This document shows, one piece after another, positions 33,251 through 46,398 of a DNA stretch of 64,000 nucleotides. Where the stretch lies: positions 2,162,637 to 2,226,636 of the forward strand of contig VZQC01010577.1 of assembly GCA_009823505.1 (NCBI GenBank), given 5' to 3'. Source of the stretch: Rhizomys pruinosus (taxonomy: Eukaryota; Chordata; Mammalia; Rodentia; Spalacidae). Positions within the stretch are counted from its first letter, which is position 1. Every line of letters begins with the position of its first letter. The position numbers and the translations under genes were made by a program. Below the pieces are notes generated by a model that ran no database searches, was not told the DNA's origin, and saw nothing but the letters and a program-made list of their open reading frames with translations.

Positions 33251-34029
33251 TCTCTACCAAATACACATCTTTATTTGTTCTTACTTCTATTTTACTTGTA
33301 CTTTTTGGTTTTTGCATTATTTTTCAGATAAGATTATACGTTTCATTGTTTTGGGGGTTTGGGGATTGTTTTTCAAATATTAAGATTGGGCATTTTGTTC
33401 AAATATTAAGATTATATTTTACTGGTCTTTGGTTTATTCATCCTTGTTAACATATTAATGTTAATAAAGTTCATCGTTTACTCATTTGAACTTGCATGCT
33501 TTGGGCATGAAGTCTCTACATGTAGAGGACATGTGGTATAGGATGTCTGTTCAGACAGCAGTCCCAAGCCAAGCACTCAGTCATGGAAGGAGTTACTGGA
33601 AATAGGTTATTAGCCCAAGGGCCAAGGGATATAAAAAGTGTGAGCACAGGGCTGTGTGCACTACAGAGTCCATGAGAGTAAGGGGATGTAGACTCTGAGG
33701 TCAGGAAGGCTGGGGATGATGGGCAGAAGTTTTTTCCTTGTGCTCCGATTCTGTTGAAATGAATAGCAGCCTCCACTCAGAGTAGGGTGGAGTCAACTTA
33801 ACTGTACTGACTGTCATTCTCACCGCCCTCCCCAAGCTGGGCACACACACTGAATACACCTTGGATCATATGCAGTACACCATTTGAAAGGACAGAATAC
33901 AGTATGAGCAACACTTTAATCCTTTGAACGTGTTTAAAAGGATGATTTCCATTAAGAAAAAGATTTTCACAATCTGAGGATGTCAAAAAATGATAAAGCA
34001 CAGTCCCTCTGGAATGGGTTCATATATTG
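33251..34029. other. No gene recognised
   Basis: A 'gggatataaaaagtgtgag' motif at 33628 could be a TATA box of an LTR remnant, but nothing around it confirms that. Confidence 0.4.
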
Positions 34030-34207
34030 ATAACAACTAGGAGGTGCTTCACCAAGGCATGCACTGCCCACAGATGCCAGAAAAGCTGTATCAGACCCCC
34101 TGTAACTGGAGTTATAGGTGGTTTTTAGTAGCCTTGTGGTAAGTTGTAAATTGAACTCCTGAACCTCTCCAAGAACAGCCAATGCTCTTGGTTGCTGAGC
34201 CATTTTT
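34030..34207 (-). mobile_element. B2/B3-type SINE, degenerate
   Basis: 'aactggagttataggtgg' and 'caatgctcttggttgctgag', then 'ccatttttc', are reverse-complement SINE blocks. Confidence 0.5.
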
Positions 34208-35803
34208 CAAATGGAAATTCTTCCCATCATTTAATTGTTCAGTTGTGGGTGTCCACTTAGTCACCAAATCTAAAATATTAAGAGTTAATCAATACTCAAT
34301 TTTTCCTTCCTCATCTATCAAATGCATTGCTTAAAGATGTGTTTTTAACTTGCTCTGTATCTTCATTTCTACTGACACAATTTCTTTGGAATGTTGGGAT
34401 TATCTTGGAGTTTGAAGTTCCATCCTACTCCTCCACACCCCCACCATCCCAGAATCTATCTAGTTTGAAGTGATTAAAATTTGGGGTAACAAACTTGCTA
34501 CTTCTAATCTAGTCTTTAATTTCTAATATATTTCCTTATTTCTCAGAATCTAGATACGATCCATACTCCAAACTCCAGCTTTTTTTGCCTTTTCTCCTAG
34601 TGCTCTATCAGCCTGAAGGGACTTGCTCACTTTAGCTGAAAGGGAATCCTCCTGGTTACCATTCAACAAGTTTTCCCCATTTGAGAGACCTTCGTTGTGT
34701 CATGTGAAATTAGTCATTCCACTTGTTCTGCTTATATACACTAATTTGCAGCAATCTACCTCAAAACAATGACTTAAAAAAAAAACAAGTTATATTCCCT
34801 GTTTTGTGGCTCAGGGACATAGGCAGGACATGTGTGACTGGTTCTTCTTCCTACACTGTATGCTTGGTGATACTGGTGCTGTTGGAGACTGGGCAATGTT
34901 CAAGAAAAATAAATAAATAAATAAATAAAAATAAAACAGAAAAAATAAAACCTTGGGTCAGGCAATGCTCAGACCAACAGGTCCTGAAATCTCTACATAA
35001 AAGAGCAGCGTATTTTTTCTGAATGAGCAAGAAAACAGAGCTATTGTCTAAATGGCTCTTGATAAAGATTTTCCTTATTTGTAAATGGTCCACTCAGTTG
35101 GATGCCTGTGATTGGCTAAAACTTAGGTAATTGTGATTGGCTAAATCTGACTGCTCATTACTTACATTATGAAGAAAAAACCAGGAAAAAAACTGTCTGT
35201 TGACTTGTTTAACAGCAGCTTTAAGTGTCTAACGTATTTCCAAGTTGGGCACCTTAATGGCAGGAACATTCGTGAAAGGTTCATGCCTGACAAAGTTCCA
35301 GTGACCTGATTCATCTGGTTGAAGTTTGCTCTCCAGCTGAACTTAGCTTTAAATAATTCCTTTTGGAATTATTATGCATGCTTTCGCCTCAAGGGATGGA
35401 ACTGACACTTTTACCTTTCCTAGAAATGAGTCCTTTGTCAGAAATAATGACACTGTGTATGCAACTTAAAAAGTATGATATAATTGCAATTAAGAATTCT
35501 ACAGAAACTGTATCATGACAGACTGCCCAAGTAAAGAAAGAAATGGAGATTGTATGGTCATGTTTAAACTAAAAAGAGGATTGTAGGGCAAAGTGAAATT
35601 AGGTCCAGTGAGGCCATGGCTTCTAGTGACCTTACACAAAGATTAATAGCCTATAGAAAATCACCCCAGAAGGAAGTGTAAAAGAGAGAAGCTGAGGAAA
35701 ATAGAAACTGAGGAAAACAATGACCAAAATAAAAACAAGATATGAATCAAAACCACATCAGCCATGAAATGGCTTATAGGTTGAGCAAACAATGAACTAA
35801 AGT
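34208..35803. other. No gene recognised; (AAAT)n near 34905-34930
   Basis: Only simple sequence is recognisable. Two 'gtgattggctaaa' copies occur at 35109 and 35132, without further context. Confidence 0.45.
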
Positions 35804-35821
35804 AAGAAAAATAAAGTTCTC

Positions 35822-36037
35822 GGGCTGGAGAGATGGCCTAGCGGTTAAGAGCGCCAACTACTCTTGCAGAGGACCAGGGTTTGATCCCCAGGACCCACAT
35901 GGCGGCTGAGAACCGTCTTTAACTCCAGTTCCAGGGCAATCTGAAACCCTCTTCTGACCACCGCAGCATTGCACGACACGGGTGCACAGATCTACATGCA
36001 GACAGTACATTCATACACATAAAAAAAAAAATTCAGG
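35822..36037 (+). mobile_element. Young B2/B3-type SINE without the internal duplication
   Basis: Starts 'gggctggagagatggcctag' and ends in an A-run. It is flanked by a perfect 18-bp target duplication (AAGAAAAATAAAGTTCTC, 35804-35821 and 36038-36055). A single 'aactccagttccagg' unit is preceded by CTTT where duplicated copies have CTGA. Confidence 0.95.
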
Positions 36038-36055
36038 AAGAAAAATAAAGTTCTC

Positions 36056-36354
36056 TATTGTTAAGCTTTAAAGCTCACTTTTTACACTGCCCAGCACCTA
36101 TGTAATTGCAAGGTAAAAAGAATGAAGTCTTTAGAGTTAAAAGTTAATATTAACTTCACTTTGCTGCAAAACTGAGAAATTGCTTAGCTGAGTGGCTGTA
36201 CCATTATTGTTTTACTATTTATTTTTTTTGGATGACTCAACTAAATGGTTGAGTCATTATTGATTGTTTTATTGTTTTTGATGTTAAGAATGATTGCAGG
36301 TGTGAATTTTCTGAAAAATATTTACAGGGAAGTTGGCCTATTTTTTCATTATTA
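36056..36354. other. AT-rich DNA, nothing recognised
   Basis: No signature identified. Confidence 0.4.
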
Positions 36355-36700
36355 GCTTAGGTATGCATAACTTGTATTAGTCTTAGGGTATATAAAAATA
36401 AACATCGGGATCTGAGGAGAAGAGAAAAAAACGGGAGAAAGCAGAGTGGCAAACCCAAAAGGCCCTCTGCACAGAAGAAAATAAAGAGGAACAGAAAAGA
36501 AAAAAGCAGAGAAAGTAAACAGAAATAGAGAAAATCAGCAGAATAGCAAATCCAAAAACACTCGGCGCAGGAGCAGAGAAGATAGATGCACTCTGTAACC
36601 CTCAAATCATGAAAAGAGATTCTTGTGTCTTATTTCATTGATTTCTTCAGTGCGTTTGCAACCATGCACTTCTGGACCTGAACCTGCTGGAGCTGGAATC
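36355..36700 (+). mobile_element. Possible LTR fragment
   Basis: A 'gtatataaaaataaac' TATA/AATAAA cluster at 36389 is followed by a purine-rich stretch, a 'gattcttgtgtcttatttc' U5-like block and then 'tggacctgaacctgctgg'. The arrangement suggests promoter, R/U5 and possibly a primer site, but no partner LTR was found. Confidence 0.3.
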
Positions 36701-37083
36701 TGGATTCTTAATAGAAGATAGGCTTCAGGCGGACTCCTTTGTTTCTCCATGAAATTTAAAGGCTGAACCTTGTGGTCCCTCCAGCAAGGCAATCAGCAGC
36801 ATTTTGCACTCCCTTATAGGCCTCTGTAAGACCAAAGTAGAGAGCTGCTTATCCTCTTCAAACTAGAGTCAGATAGCAGAATGATAAAATGAAACTTTAT
36901 TTACATTCAAAGTGATCAGAGTTCACCCAGATTTAAGGTCATAGAAAAGGATCCCTTTCAGTGGGAGGCATGTCAAGGAACTTGTAGTCTTTTAAAATTC
37001 ACCACCATGTTCTACATTTTACTTTACTACTGTATATGGGATTCAGTTGGGATGTATAATGGACTACTTGTTTATTGTACTCT
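36701..37083. other. No gene recognised
   Basis: No repeat or frame identified. Confidence 0.4.
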
Positions 37084-38930
37084 TTTTTGTGTGTGTGCTC
37101 TTATTGATATTTTGTGTATTTCAGACCTCATTTTTTAATTCAGTTTAGGCATATTCCCTTTCCCTTCCCCTCACCCTGCCCTAGATCATGCATTCTTCCA
37201 TAACTGTCCTGCACCTTTCTCTCAGTCTTTTTTGATGCTTAGAAATTCACATTTTCCTCCATTAATTTTATATTATTCTAAAATATGGATACATACTCTC
37301 CACCCATATACAGTAATTACAGAGCCTGAAAATAAGTGGTGGGTGGATTCTAGAGCCCATTGAGAGATTTACATTATAACAACATAATTGCTTTCAGATA
37401 AACAGAAATATAAGAATAATGCTGTTAAGCTTGAATTCATCTGGGGGGATTTGGTGTTTTGCATCCACAAATGAGGGAAACCATTCGTTTTTCTGGGACT
37501 GTGTTACTTCACTTAGCATAATGGCTTTGAGCTCCATCCATTTACCTGCAAAGTTCATAATGCCATCTTTCTTTACTGCTGGATAGTACTCCATTGTATA
37601 GATATACCACATTGTTTTCATCCAGTCATCTGTTAAGGGGCGTTTGGGTTGGTTAAAGCTTTTTGCTATTGTGAAGAGAGCTGAAATAAACATGGATGTG
37701 CATGTATGCAACAGAATAAGCCTTTTGGGTATATACCCAGGAGTGGTATGACTGTGTCAGGAGGTAGGCTCACTTTGAGTATTTAAGGGTTTTCCACACT
37801 GCTTCCCATAGTGGTTGTACAAGTTTACATTCCCACTAGCAGTGGATGAGTGTTCCCTTTTCCCCACAACCTCTCCAGCATCTGTTGTCTGTTGTTTTCT
37901 TGAACTTAGGTAGTCATATCAGAGTGAGATGATATCTGAGAGTGATCATAATTTGCATTTACTTAATTATTAATGATGTCGAATACTCTTTAAGATGTTT
38001 CTCAGCCATCTTCACTTCCTCACTGGTGAAGTCTCTGTTCAGCTCCTTACACTGTCTTTTAAGTAGGTAATTTGTTTTCTTATTTCTTTGTTTTTTGAGT
38101 AGTTTGTATACTACTGACATTAGTGTTCTGTCAGAAGTATCACTAGTAAAGATTTCCTCCCACTCTGTGGGTTTTTTTCTTCACTTCCTTGATTGTTTCT
38201 TTCGCTGTACAGAAGCTTTTGAGTTTGATGAGGTCCCATTTGTCGACTGTTGACCTTATTTCCTGTGCAGCTGCTGTGTGGTTTAGAGTCTTTTCCTACG
38301 CCTATGTCTTGTAGGTTGTTGCCAACTTTTTCTTCTATCACCTTCAAGGTTTCAGGCTTCACTTGGAGTTTATTTTTGTACAGGGTGAGAGATAGGGGTT
38401 TAATTTTGTTCTACAAATGGTGATCCAATTTTGCAAGCACCATTTGCTGAAGATGCTATCCTTCCTCTATTGAGGGTGTTTTGCCCCTTTGTCAAATAGG
38501 AGTTGGCTGAAATTGTATGAGCTCAAGTTTGGGTCTTCAATTTTGTTCCATTGATCAATGGGTCTGTTTTTGTGCCAGTACCAGGCTGTCTTTATGCCTA
38601 TGGCCCTGTAATACAGTTTAAGTCTGGTACAGCGATCCTCCTTGTATTACATTTTTCACTCAGGGTTGCTTTAGCTATTTGGTGTCTTTTGTTTTTCCAT
38701 ATGAATTTCAGGATATTTTCCAAGTCTGTGAAGAAGGGATTTTGATTGGGATTGCATTGAATCTATCAATTTGGGTACAATGGAAATTTTTACTATATTA
38801 ATTTTCCCAGTCCATGAACATGGGAGGTCCTTCCATCCTTTGATGTCATTTTCAATTTCCTTCTTCAGGGTTTAAAATTTTTGTTGTAGAGGTCTTTGGT
38901 ATCTTTTAGGATCAAGAGCTTTATCTTATT
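37084..38930 (-). mobile_element. 5'-truncated L1, antisense (3' UTR plus ORF2 end)
   Basis: Reading + it starts with the L1 tail ('tgatattttgtgtatttcag'), continues through the 3' UTR, and from 37440 is the antisense of the ORF2 end ('ggctttgagctccatccatt', 'ctggatagtactccattg', 'ccatttgtcgactgttgac'). It stops near 38930, so about 1.85 kb remains. The ORF2 frame is interrupted by stops, with pieces at 37394-37711 and 38120-38362. Confidence 0.85.
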
Positions 38931-39299
38931 CAACTTGGCATTCCCAGCATGCACCATTTTACTGCATCAACCATGCTCTGTCCTTACTCTGTTGGGAGCT
39001 CAGGAAACTGCAGCAAAAGCACTAGGCCTAACATCATTTGTGAAACACTTTGGTTGGTTTACTTCAACCCTCAAAGGACTGGGAATTTTCTATTTTAGTT
39101 CTGTCTTTTTTTAAGCTATTTTTTTCTTAAGACCTATAACCAATAACACTTTGCCCCTTATCTTGTCAGTGCTTCCTGGTTAAGAAGTAACGAGAAAAAA
39201 AAAAAAAAACCCTGGAAAATAGAAATTCTTCACTTACTCACATTGAAGAGCAAAACAGCATCTGAAATTATTTGAGAAAGGTGTTTTATTTTTATTTTA
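38931..39299. other. No gene recognised
   Basis: An A-run at 39196-39212 may be the tail of an unrecognised retroinsertion. Confidence 0.35.
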
Positions 39300-39496
39300 T
39301 TTTAATTTGTTCTGAATTTATGAATTTTTACTTTATGTGAGCAGTCTTTTGTAAGTGGACAGAGAGGGTGTCAGATCACATGGAATTGGTGTTATTTACA
39401 CTTGTTAGCTGATATTTGGGTGCTGGGACCAGAACCTGCCTGTCCTCTGCAAGAGCAGCCAGTTTTCTTAACTGTTGAGCCATCTCTTCTGCCCCA
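39300..39496 (-). mobile_element. B2/B3-type SINE, old
   Basis: 'gagggtgtcagatcacatgg', 'gctgatatttgggtgctggg', 'gtcctctgcaagagcagcc' and 'tgagccatctcttctgcccc'. Confidence 0.65.
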
Positions 39497-39851
39497 AGGA
39501 AGAGAAGTTTTAAGGAATAGTGAGGAGCTAGCTTTAAAAGAAAATAAATTACAGAAGCTAAGTAGGGCACACTTTGACAGTAGCAGTGGCTGGAGGTAAT
39601 CAGTCAGTCAGGAATTGCTGGATGATGTATATGATTTGATGGAGTCCTTTATTTCACAAGTTTAATTCTCATTATCTATACACTAAGGAGACTACATATT
39701 TTCATGTAAAAACTTAGCTGTAGCTTTTATATTTCCATGGCCAATCATAGAAAAATATTTAAACTTTAGAAGACATTTGAAAACACCTATATTTTGTTGT
39801 TTTCATTACAGATGAAGTGACTCTTCCTCCATATTCATTTCAACATGAAAG

Positions 39852-39853
39852 TG

Positions 39854-39902
<49 letters not shown>
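39852..39902. repeat. (TTTA)n microsatellite
   Basis: About twelve ATTT units directly next to the following B1, probably its expanded tail. Confidence 0.9.
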
Positions 39903-40045
39903 TTTATTGGTCTGTTGAGATACAGTCTCTCAGTAGCCTCAGCTGGCCTGGAACTCATCATGTAGACCAGGCTGGCCTCAATCTCACAGAGCTATGTCTA
40001 CCTCTGACTCCCAAATGCTGGGTTAACGGGATGAACCACCAAGGC
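39903..40045 (-). mobile_element. Diverged B1 SINE
   Basis: 'cctcagctggcctggaactc', 'tgtagaccaggctggcctc' and 'gggatgaaccaccaaggc' are B1 blocks in reverse order. Confidence 0.75.
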
Positions 40046-40904
40046 AAAACCAAAATTACCTATTAGTAACTCTGTTAAGGTCAAAGGGATTTTTCCCCCT
40101 ATAACCTGATTTCCCATTTCTAAAATATGATTGTGTGTAATCTTCATCTTACATTAAAATGTAAATTCACAATAAAAAAATAAAATGTAAATTCACACAT
40201 AACTACCCTGAAGAAATTTACTACTCACTTGCTCTCACAATTCCATTAGTCAGCACATAGACTGAATCCGAAGTTTTCCTCCTTAAAATTGATTCAAGGT
40301 AAATAAGTTAGTATGGTACTGCAACACCCATGTCCTAGTTCTGCCTTTAAGCCCTCTCTAGCTTTGGGGAATTAATTCCCCAGAGAAAGTTAGAAAGAGA
40401 GAGAGAGTGAGCAAACCGAGTTAGGGATAGGAGGTTGGGGACTGGTCAGGGACAGGTTAGGGACAGGTATTTTTTCATCAGAGACAGATGGTAAGGGTAA
40501 GATGGTTAAGGAGAGATGGTCAGGGTAAGCTGGTCAGAGTCAGCTCTTCAGGATCAGCTGGTTAAGGTCAAGAAGTTAAAGAAGAGGCCTAAAGTTCAAT
40601 GCTTTTTGGCAGATGGACATAACTCCTCGTTACTCTTCTTTTGGGTGTCTCAGGTGTTTGCATGTTACTGAGAACACCTAATTATGTAAAGTCTGCTTGT
40701 ATAACAAGAAAATCTGCATCAAAAGTCTATTATCACATGCTCCAAGACTTGCTAAAACATCTTAAAGTTTGTAGTTTTTAATGGTGTATTTAGAATAACT
40801 ACTCCATCTTTATATGAGAATAAATATTGAATATTTGGTACATTTTAATAGCTAAGGATGAATCTATTAGTAAATGTTATCAGGTCTTATGGTGTTAACT
40901 AAAA
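40046..40904. other. No gene; short G-rich iterations at 40420-40580
   Basis: Between 40420 and 40580 motifs such as 'ggtcagggacagg' and 'atggtcagggtaagctggt' recur imperfectly, as in some retroviral U3 enhancers. No other support. Confidence 0.35.
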
Positions 40905-42836
40905 TTTCCTACATAAAATTAAAATAATTGGCTATTTCCAAAATAAAAAATAGTAACATGCTTAAGCTAATTAGGGATATAACATTGTTATTAATATTTG
41001 ATTTACTCCTAACTTCTACTAGATACCTGGTGAGAGCTTTGGGATTAAATGTACAAAAGTGTTTTCCATGTTTCTGTGTATTGTACAAGTAAGTACTACC
41101 TGTAACATTTCTTTTGCCCACAAAGATAATTTGGCTCAAGAAAGGCTGGGTTTTACCTCCTTAAACCACCAGTATACAGTCTAATAGAAAACAGTTTGGA
41201 TGGGCTTATAGGACCTTTGCAACTTTCTTCCTGTCTAAGGGTATGTAGTGCAACTCCTGTCTTTTAAAAAATATAGATCAAGATATAGGAGTCTGAGGAA
41301 CAAGAGGAGCTGTTCTGTTCATTGTTCAAAGAAAAAAAGGGGGTATGGGAATATGCTTCCCTCTGGGATATAGTTGGGAGAGCACTCTCTACTCTGAACT
41401 TTTTGTCAATTTTTCAGTTTTGAAATCAGAATTGACAACTCCAATCCATAAATATTGGAGCCCACTCACAGGCCATAATTTATTCCATTGGTGCTATGGC
41501 AGAGTGGAATGTTGGGACAATGAGAAAACCCAAATCAACTACTCACTATGGGAAAACAGTTTTTGTCTCCCCACAGATGGAGCCCCCATCTGGGTTCCAA
41601 CAAGAAACATTCAAGATATGGATCGGGTCCCACCAGCAGGGGAGCTGGCTTGTCTAAACAACCAGAAAGTGTGGTAGCATGGACATCTGTGCCAGTCCTT
41701 TGGATTAATGCCCTACCTCTAAATTTCACTTCATGGTCAGCTTAGACATATGGGTAAATAGAGGCTTTGGTACCACTTTTGGCGACTTACCAAGAAGCTG
41801 TTGGGTAGGGAGGCTTCAAAAGCCCACAAAACAAAGGTTATTTGCCTGTGATGTTGTGGTACATGTAAAAAAAGTAGATATTAAGACCATATTGCTGGAG
41901 AAGTTGTTGTGTGAGCATGAAAAGGAAAAATTGTGTTGAGGCCTTACACTGCAAATGGACGACTGAGCTTCATAGTGCCAGAGAGTGTTATGCAGGTCAC
42001 TGGAAAGAAATGGTCTCCAGAATTACTTCAGAACTTATATACTACACCTCCACTTGCCTATGAAGGGTGCATGTAGTGGCAGCCTGGCATTTTTGGATCC
42101 ATAGCCCACTCCTGGGGGGCGGGAGGAGTAGCACAGGATGGATGCTGCAAGCTTGCCAACCTTTAGTGGAAGGAGATTTTATATAGGCCACAATGGGAAG
42201 CTATTGCCTCCTCTTTGCACAAAAAGCCACAGTTCCCAGACTAAAATACCATCCAAATATTTGTATATGTGCCCATAACATAACTTGTCATGATAGTTAA
42301 GGTTTAAGTGTCTGTACTTCTTGACATTTGTATTTTATTAGAATTAAAAAAGACCCTGGGATGAGCTGCCAGCCCGTTGAACAGACCCAAGGGTACAAAG
42401 TGCCACTTCAAAGATAAACGGATCATTTCAATTTTCACTCTCTTGCCCCTTTCTCCAAGGTTCAGGAACATGGGAGAGGTGGTGTGCCAGCTTTTAATTG
42501 ACAAATGGGGGGGATTATGAGATCCTAGAATGTACAGACTGGATTTTTTATTTCATCAGCATGCTTGTGTATGCCAACCTCTCCAACTGGACTGGGGGGA
42601 CCCTGAGTTGTACAAAAATTAGGCATAAACTCTTAGTAATCAGGTTTATGTGAATATTGCTTATGTCTATTGCTTATGTTTACTGCTTGTTTTTCTGTGT
42701 ATTACATTTTTACTTGGGTATGGATTAGACATATTACTTTTATAAACAGTCATGGTCATTCAGGCCAGACTAAGGTAATAGACCACCTCTTCTGTAATTA
42801 TCTTTGGGCTTGTGGGGACAAAAAAAAGATGAAGAT
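40905..42836 (+). mobile_element. ERV region, env surface-subunit-like; parent type of the chimeras
   Basis: Collinear over most of its length with 48110-50080 ('aagctaattagggatataac', 'atcctgggtcccaccag' region, 'taccatccaaatatttgtat', 'gagttgtacaaaaattagg'), but without the L1 tail that follows there. It overlaps the block shared with ERV A (9950-10255). A 110-codon frame at 41345-41677 carries 'WSPLTGHNLFHWCYGRVE' and 'GAPIWVPTRN' and an N-glycosylation site, plausible for a class II Env surface subunit. Downstream the frame is broken. It stops at the insertion site of ERV B. Confidence 0.45.
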
Positions 42837-42842
42837 GTGGGG
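42837..42842. other. Target-site duplication of ERV B, left (GTGGGG)
   Basis: Identical to 51647-51652. Six bases is the class II ERV length. Confidence 0.9.
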
Positions 42843-43139
42843 TGTAGTCAATCTCCCAGGCCTGCTGGGGAATTTCGGGGTCCGACTGAAGGAATGGGGG
42901 TGAGAAGCACAGTGTTAAAACACAGACCTTGGGAGTTGGGTGAATGTAGACAGAGGGTGAGCTTTGGCAGACTCATTTATTGGGGGCAGGTTTAGGGGTT
43001 ATGTACTGTTCGCATTCCTGTTTGTGATTGGCCCAGGTCTGCAACACTGCTTGTATGGTCTCACCTGCCTAGGGAAGGTTAGGTTGATGAGGGACAAGCT
43101 CTGCACATGTGTAATTCTCTGCATACTGGCTATACTAAA
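42843..43139 (-). repeat. 3' LTR of ERV B
   Basis: 297 bp, homologous to 51354-51646. On the minus strand it contains AATAAA at 42976-42981, followed by the U5 part ending GACTACA. Confidence 0.9.
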
Positions 43140-43370
43140 CCTCCACCCTTTGTATTTAATTTTGCATGAGGAGCAGTCCAGTGGAGCTCTGGTGCTATGC
43201 CAGAAACTTGTTGACCCTAGCTCTGGCATTCCAACATTTGACTGTTTCTGTCTTAGGTTGTTCTGTTTTTTCAGGGTCTTTGACTGGCCAACCATGGAGG
43301 GAAGAGGTCAGGAGGGGTACAGCAGAGGAGAGAGACAAGCTCATTCCCATGAATTGTGGATGGGTGAGAG

Positions 43371-43796
43371 TCAGATGCAAACTACCTCATCAGGAGGGGT
43401 GCATGCAGAGTCCCTATTGACCATTGCCAAGAAGACCTGGGCCATTGTTTTGTTGACCTGGCATTGGCTGTGTGCAAATCGAAACAGACACCTGAACAGA
43501 AAAAGGCAGAGAAAGGCCAGGAGGTAGAGGATGCCCCAGGTGACAAATGTAGCAGGATCAAAAATGGACTTTAGCTTAGACCACACCTGTGAAACAAAGC
43601 TAGTATCAAAGACTATGATGTTGGGGCACATAGAGTTAATGGAGACAACTTGAGAACCAAGGGTCAAGATGTAGTTAATTAATAAACTGTTGCGACAAGG
43701 AGCCTTAATAATGTCACCAAGTTCACCATGTAGATGTGTAATATTGAGTTCTTGGTAGGTCAGGCAGAATAAGGAAAACCTGGGGTCACAACTCAT
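43371..43796 (-). pseudogene. Env transmembrane-subunit-like frame, ERV copy B
   Basis: A 141-codon frame collinear with 11411-11824 in copy A. Conserved are the N-terminal Cys pair, an 'NITHLH' glycosylation site, 'FVSQVWSKLKSIFDPA', the hydrophobic segment 'YLLAFLCLFLFRCLF' and the tail 'QCQVNKTMAQ'. It ends about 230 bp before the 3' LTR, the place expected for env. No surface subunit or fusion peptide is joined to it, so it is an isolated remnant. The matching open frame in two copies that differ at many bases is notable, as neutral decay should have broken at least one. Confidence 0.6.
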
Positions 43797-45216
43797 CTCT
43801 CCCTCTCATTATGTGGCCTTCAAATCCTTCAAGGAAGTTCATAAGAGTGAACCACAGTTGGTGTCTCCAAGATGGAATGATCTCTGCCAAGGGGGTTGTA
43901 TTTTGTCCTTAGCACCATGATTTTAATGGAATTCACCTACTGGTCAATAAATCTGACAAGTGAGTTAAGGATGTATGAGCCATGAGTCAGAGCAACCAGA
44001 AGTCTACTGGCAGATGCAGGAAGTGTTCAGCTCTCTGCTCAGAAAGAATCTAGCCCTTTGGGGGGAGTCTTGACCCTAAAATGCCTATCCAATTTTTACC
44101 TCTTACTTTTATTACATTACCCTCTGAGGAGGTTACTCCAATTGCCAAGATGGAATCGGGGTGCTGACCACTCTGACTTCTTCCATGCTGAAAAGGGGAG
44201 TAGGAGGAGGTGACTGTGGTAACCCTCCTCAGTGGATCTATCTAAAAGACCCCAAAAAGTATAGTTATGGAGAGAACAAAATCCTTGACTAGTGCCTGTG
44301 AAGGTGAGAGTAGCTAGGTACATTTTCTAGGCAGAGAACCAAGAGAGGAACAGGGTGAATTAAAAAAGACAAAACAAAACAAAACAAAAAACCTTAAAAG
44401 TCCTTTAGAATTTCTCAACCAGGGGTTCTGAAGCATCTATTATTGGGCTTCTTCTTTTGTTCATTTGTCCATGTGATGTCTGGACTCAGCATCTGCTTTC
44501 CAGGAAATTTCAATAGTCAGGGTGGGGTTGAGTTTTCCCTTAGGTAGTTGCTTAAATAGAGAGAAGAAACTTTGTTATTTGGTAACAACAAATCTCATAT
44601 GACTTTAAATGCCTTAAATCTAGTGTTTGGAAGCCCAATCTCTTAGACTTTAAAGGAAATATAATGACTCCTTATCTTTTAGTTATACTTTTCTCTTGGT
44701 CCATACAGTTAGCCCAGATTAACCAACTTTTATTTTTTCAGCTAAATTGGTATGGGCATTATATATGGTGGTTATCCATACAGAAAGGCTGAGTTACACC
44801 AGCCTAACACTTTTAATTACTGTATAATATTCCAGATAGTGCGTGGACAAAACTTCAAGCAGATTTGTATAATACTGACTAGAGGAGGGACTTAACACCA
44901 TATGTTAAGCAGGCATAACCCCCGCAAGATGGAATCAAACAATTTCAGGCTTATTTTGAATGTAAAACTGTTCATTACAATTACTACAAACAGGAACAAT
45001 CTTATTCTTTTTCAGACCCTTTATCCTGATTTATAGTTTTCCCAGAAAGATAGGGGTTGTAACACAAACCAGTAGACAGGAAGTAAACTGAAAATGATTA
45101 CCAAGCCCATCCAGACTGTCTTCTTTTAGACTGCATGCAGCTGGTTCAGGAAGATAGAATCTAGCCTTTTGAGCCAAATTATCTTGTTAGGTTAAAGGAA
45201 ATATCAAAATCAACTC

Positions 45217-45378
45217 TTTTTTTTTTTTTTTTTGGTCTTGTCGATACAGGGTCACCCTGTAGTCTCAGCTGTCCTGGAACTTGCTCTGTAGACCAGGCTG
45301 GCCTTGAACTACAAAGATCCACCTGCCTCTGCCTCCCAAGTGCAAGGATTAAAGGCGTGTGCCACCATGCCCAGCTCA
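45217..45378 (-). mobile_element. B1 SINE in ERV B only
   Basis: 'tcgatacagggtcaccctg' to 'gtgccaccatgcccagctc'. The equivalent place in copy A (about 10020) has no B1, so it was inserted after the copies separated. Confidence 0.85.
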
Positions 45379-46398
45379 AAAGCAACTCCTGCAAGAAACA
45401 TAAAGTACATTTTTCAGTAGCCATAGGTAACCCACAATTTGCCTCTGCCAGTTTAATCCAAACCTGTAACAGGGAGTCAGGTTCAAGCCAAGAGAGGACT
45501 GAAAATGAACAACTCTGTATATTCACAATCCCATTCAAGCCACTAGTAAACTAGCTTGAGTGTTTATAACCAAACCTTGACTAGATATACATTTTGATTT
45601 TTTTTTACATTTTGATTTTTAAACTAGTTGACTGAACCTTACAAATTTAAGTTCATTTATATAGTGTCGTTTTTAGCTGTCACAACAAACCTCTTCAGAC
45701 TTATCACTTGCATAAACCTTTTCATCATCTTCACATAAATCCTTGCTAGAAATATCTTTTTAACATTTTCACTTTTTATATCTTTTCTTGATACCATGAG
45801 ACATAACATTCATAAACAGATTAACCCTTAATTGTGCAGATTTACTAAGTAATTAATATTTATTTTCCATGTAAAATATGACTCTTAAGTTTATAGCAGT
45901 CAACATATCAACACTTTAATCTTGACAATTTATACAGTACTGAGGTCATCTTGCTGTGAGACAAATTTTCCTATTTTTAATTTAGGATTAAATTGGGTCA
46001 GTTATTTGTTTCTGACTCAGAAATTCTACAATAATGATCTCTACACCTAAAGACCTTGTCTATGCTAGGATTAAAGGCATGCTAGGTCTAAAGGTATGGC
46101 CAATCATGCCTGGCTGGGGAACTTCCAGGAGTGGCCAGACTGGCAGACCAGCAGGACACCAGTTCAAACCCAGGGAGGTATGTTTGTTTCCAATGAGGAG
46201 GAAGGGGTTGGAGGAAACAGATAGAAAACACAATAAAGACCATTAGCTACCACAGGAGGGGTAGCTTTCCCACCCTAGAGGCAAGAAACAGGGCTGGTCT
46301 AAGCCATTCTGGTATAAGTTCTCCACCCAAACCAGACCAAGATATCCCCATGCCTTTGTCTCCCAAGTGCTGGAAGAGAGTTTGGAAAGATTTTTTTT

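Noticed and set aside
35822..35900. tRNA gene (A and B box motifs)
   Set aside because: The boxes belong to the tRNA-derived head of a SINE with target duplication and A tail; no cloverleaf is kept.
42964..43527. 187-codon plus-strand frame
   Set aside because: Antisense to the ERV B 3' LTR and Env-TM-like frame; its content is the mirror of LTR sequence.
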